Made by a program: the position numbers and the translations under genes. Positions 5,982-7,565 of a DNA stretch of 7,565 nt are shown piece by piece (within the stretch, counting starts at the first letter, position 1; each line of letters begins with the position of its first letter). The notes below the pieces were generated by a model. The model was not told the DNA's origin. It did no database searches and saw nothing but the letters and a program-made list of their open reading frames with translations. Source of the stretch: CAYFUF01 sp964394795 (lineage in GTDB: Bacteria; Bacillota; Clostridia; Tissierellales; Peptoniphilaceae); contig CAYMYX010000058.1 in NCBI GenBank assembly GCA_964394795.1, positions 1 through 7,565 of the forward strand, written 5' to 3'.

Positions 5982-7541
5982 ATGAAGAAACCAATTGTCA
6001 TTGTCGGGGGAGGTGTAGCTGGTTTAACGGCTGCGGCCTACTTAGCCAAAGCCCAAGTCCCCTTCATCTTGTTAGAAAGAAATGATACTACAGGCGGCCT
6101 TGTTCAGAGCATAGAGCGGGAAGGATTTGTTTTTGATTTAGGCATCAGGGCTTTCGAGAACGCTGGTATTCTAAAACCAATGCTTAGGGACCTAGATATT
6201 GACTTGGATTTTGTGGCTAACCCAGTCAGTATTGGAATTGAAAAGACGTGGATTCCCTTCACGTCAGTGGATTCCCTTGACGACTACCAAGGTCTCTTAA
6301 TGGAGTACTTTCCAGAAGATCGTTTAGCAATTGAAAAAATCGTGGCAGAGATTAGAAAAATTGCGACGATGATTCAATTTGTCTATAGTCTGGATAATCC
6401 CTTATTTGAAGAGAAACTCAAGTCATGGAAGACCCTGAAGAAAGTCCTTCCTTGGCTGTTGAAATACAAAGGTATAGAAAAGAAAATTAAGAATCTACAG
6501 ATGCCGGTAAACCAGTTTCTTGGCCAGTTCACCAAGAACCAATCACTTATCGATATGGTGACCCAGCACTTCTTTACGGATACACCCACCTTCTTTGCTT
6601 TAAGTTATTTTGGCATGTATCCAGAGTACCTTTATCCCCTTGAATCAACCGCTGCTTTACCCAGAAAACTAACAGAATTTATCCTCAATTGTGGAGGTGA
6701 AATTCGCAAGAATCAAGAGGTAAAGAAGTTAGATGCCAAGCGGAAGCTTGTCTATACGCAGGAAGCCTGTATCGCCTATGACCAACTGATTTGGGCGGCA
6801 GACCAGCGAATCCTGACGGAAGCGCACGGGTTACTCCTTTCCCCTAAGTGTGCAGCTACCTGTGAATCAGTTTTGAGCTATAGTTTTGCGACCACCCTGA
6901 ATCCTGCCCACATCCAAGGGAAGATCCCTGCCCACAGCTTTTATACGCCTGCAACAGAAGGTATTGGCAGCTTAGGTCCTTTTCCGATAGACAAACCCGA
7001 CCTGCAAATTTCCTGGTTGAGGTCCTTTTTTCAACGAACTACCTATGAAATTTCTATTCCTGCCTTGCGCAATCCTGACTTGGCTAAAGAGGGAAAATGT
7101 GCTGTCCTAGTCAGCACAATCTTCGATTACACCATTGAAGAGGAATTCGTCAAGAATTATGGTCCTGATCTGTTTCAAGCTATTTTTCAAGAAGAAATCG
7201 CTTATGTCTTAGCCAAAATCGACCCGAAACTCCAACAAGAGGAACTCTTTTCTTTTATTTCGACACCAAAGTTTATTGAAGGCAAAACTGGCAACTGGCG
7301 TGGCGCAATCAGTGGATTTGCTTTTGGTCCTCAACAAACGAGCTTTAGTGACACTCAACAGGCAATTTATACAGCCGATGAAGATATCTATGTATGCGGT
7401 CAGTGGAGCTTCCAGCCAGCAGGCTTACCGGTTTCGATTCTCACCGCCAAGTTTTGTGTGGATGAAATTTTGAAGAGACAAAAAGAAATAAGCCATAGCA
7501 GGGGAGATAGTTTCCGCAGCGGCAACAACTTAAATCAGTGA
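5982..7541 (+). CDS. FAD-dependent oxidoreductase (phytoene desaturase/protoporphyrinogen oxidase-like)
   Basis: This 519-residue cytoplasmic protein opens with the dinucleotide-binding motif VIVGGGVAGLTAAAYLA (GGGVAG at 9-14), then an acidic residue (Glu32) expected to bind the FAD ribose, and GGLVQSIEREGFVFDLG (38-54). Near the C-terminus, DIYVCGQWSFQPAGLPVSIL (468-487) is the usual closing FAD segment. The middle segment that commonly reads P-x-GG before a helix is instead PLESTAALPRKL (219-230). There are no cysteine clusters. The last about 20 residues are polar and probably disordered. ATG 5982 follows GGGAG (5973-5977), which lies inside the upstream gene, one base after that gene's TAG, so translation is likely coupled. 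The two proteins share a fold but are clearly different in sequence. They could form a complex or act in sequence on one substrate. The reaction is unknown. Confidence 0.87.
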   Translation: MKKPIVIVGGGVAGLTAAAYLAKAQVPFILLERNDTTGGLVQSIEREGFVFDLGIRAFENAGILKPMLRDLDIDLDFVANPVSIGIEKTWIPFTSVDSLDDYQGLLMEYFPEDRLAIEKIVAEIRKIATMIQFVYSLDNPLFEEKLKSWKTLKKVLPWLLKYKGIEKKIKNLQMPVNQFLGQFTKNQSLIDMVTQHFFTDTPTFFALSYFGMYPEYLYPLESTAALPRKLTEFILNCGGEIRKNQEVKKLDAKRKLVYTQEACIAYDQLIWAADQRILTEAHGLLLSPKCAATCESVLSYSFATTLNPAHIQGKIPAHSFYTPATEGIGSLGPFPIDKPDLQISWLRSFFQRTTYEISIPALRNPDLAKEGKCAVLVSTIFDYTIEEEFVKNYGPDLFQAIFQEEIAYVLAKIDPKLQQEELFSFISTPKFIEGKTGNWRGAISGFAFGPQQTSFSDTQQAIYTADEDIYVCGQWSFQPAGLPVSILTAKFCVDEILKRQKEISHSRGDSFRSGNNLNQ

Positions 7542-7565
7542 AATGTATCCAAGCTTGGCCAATCT

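Noticed and set aside
4151..7541. Carotenoid biosynthesis operon
   Set aside because: Only the desaturase-like fold is shared. No phytoene synthase or prenyltransferase is present, and the first protein's extra Fe-S-like domain is not typical of CrtI.

Overview
The window looks like chromosomal DNA of an anaerobic, low-to-moderate-GC Gram-positive bacterium, probably a clostridial Firmicute. This is an inference from four things: strong AGGAGG-type ribosome binding sites, a secreted FMN/FAD reductase anchored as a lipoprotein and carrying no haem, an ABC-F gene remnant of Firmicute type, and the general style of the flavoproteins. A Desulfitobacterium- or Desulfosporosinus-like host would fit, but nothing here proves a genus.

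Layout. Bases 2-40 may be the last codons of a plus-strand gene. It is followed by a strong two-way terminator (53-120) shared with the convergent minus-strand gene. That gene (143-2344) encodes a 733-residue extracytoplasmic flavoprotein reductase of the fumarate reductase/flavocytochrome c superfamily, with a lipobox, a covalent-FMN domain and an FAD domain. A divergent MerR-family regulator lies at 2489-3253. The gap between them holds a textbook MerR-type promoter for the reductase: a 19-bp spacer between -35 and -10, filled with dyad symmetry. The regulator and reductase therefore look like a self-contained sensor/respiratory-enzyme module.

Downstream of merR is a wrecked ABC-F ATPase gene (about 3336-4045). 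It has lost its first ATPase domain and the Walker B part of its second, and its C-terminal tail is out of frame. A 17-bp hairpin (4062-4102) follows it. Then come two plus-strand genes separated by one base (4151-5980 and 5982-7541). Both encode FAD-dependent oxidoreductases of the phytoene desaturase/amine oxidase fold. The first carries an unusual C-terminal extension resembling the Fe-S domain at the N-terminus of glutamate synthase small subunit (GltD), with an incomplete cysteine set. The last 24 bases hold no feature I can support.

How the genes work together. The reductase and MerR form one regulatory unit, probably induced by a small molecule that is or resembles the electron acceptor. 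The two cytoplasmic flavoproteins form a translationally coupled pair that may act together on a hydrophobic or unsaturated substrate. No carotenoid or quinone biosynthesis gene is present to identify that substrate. I see no RNA gene, CRISPR array, insertion sequence or phage gene.
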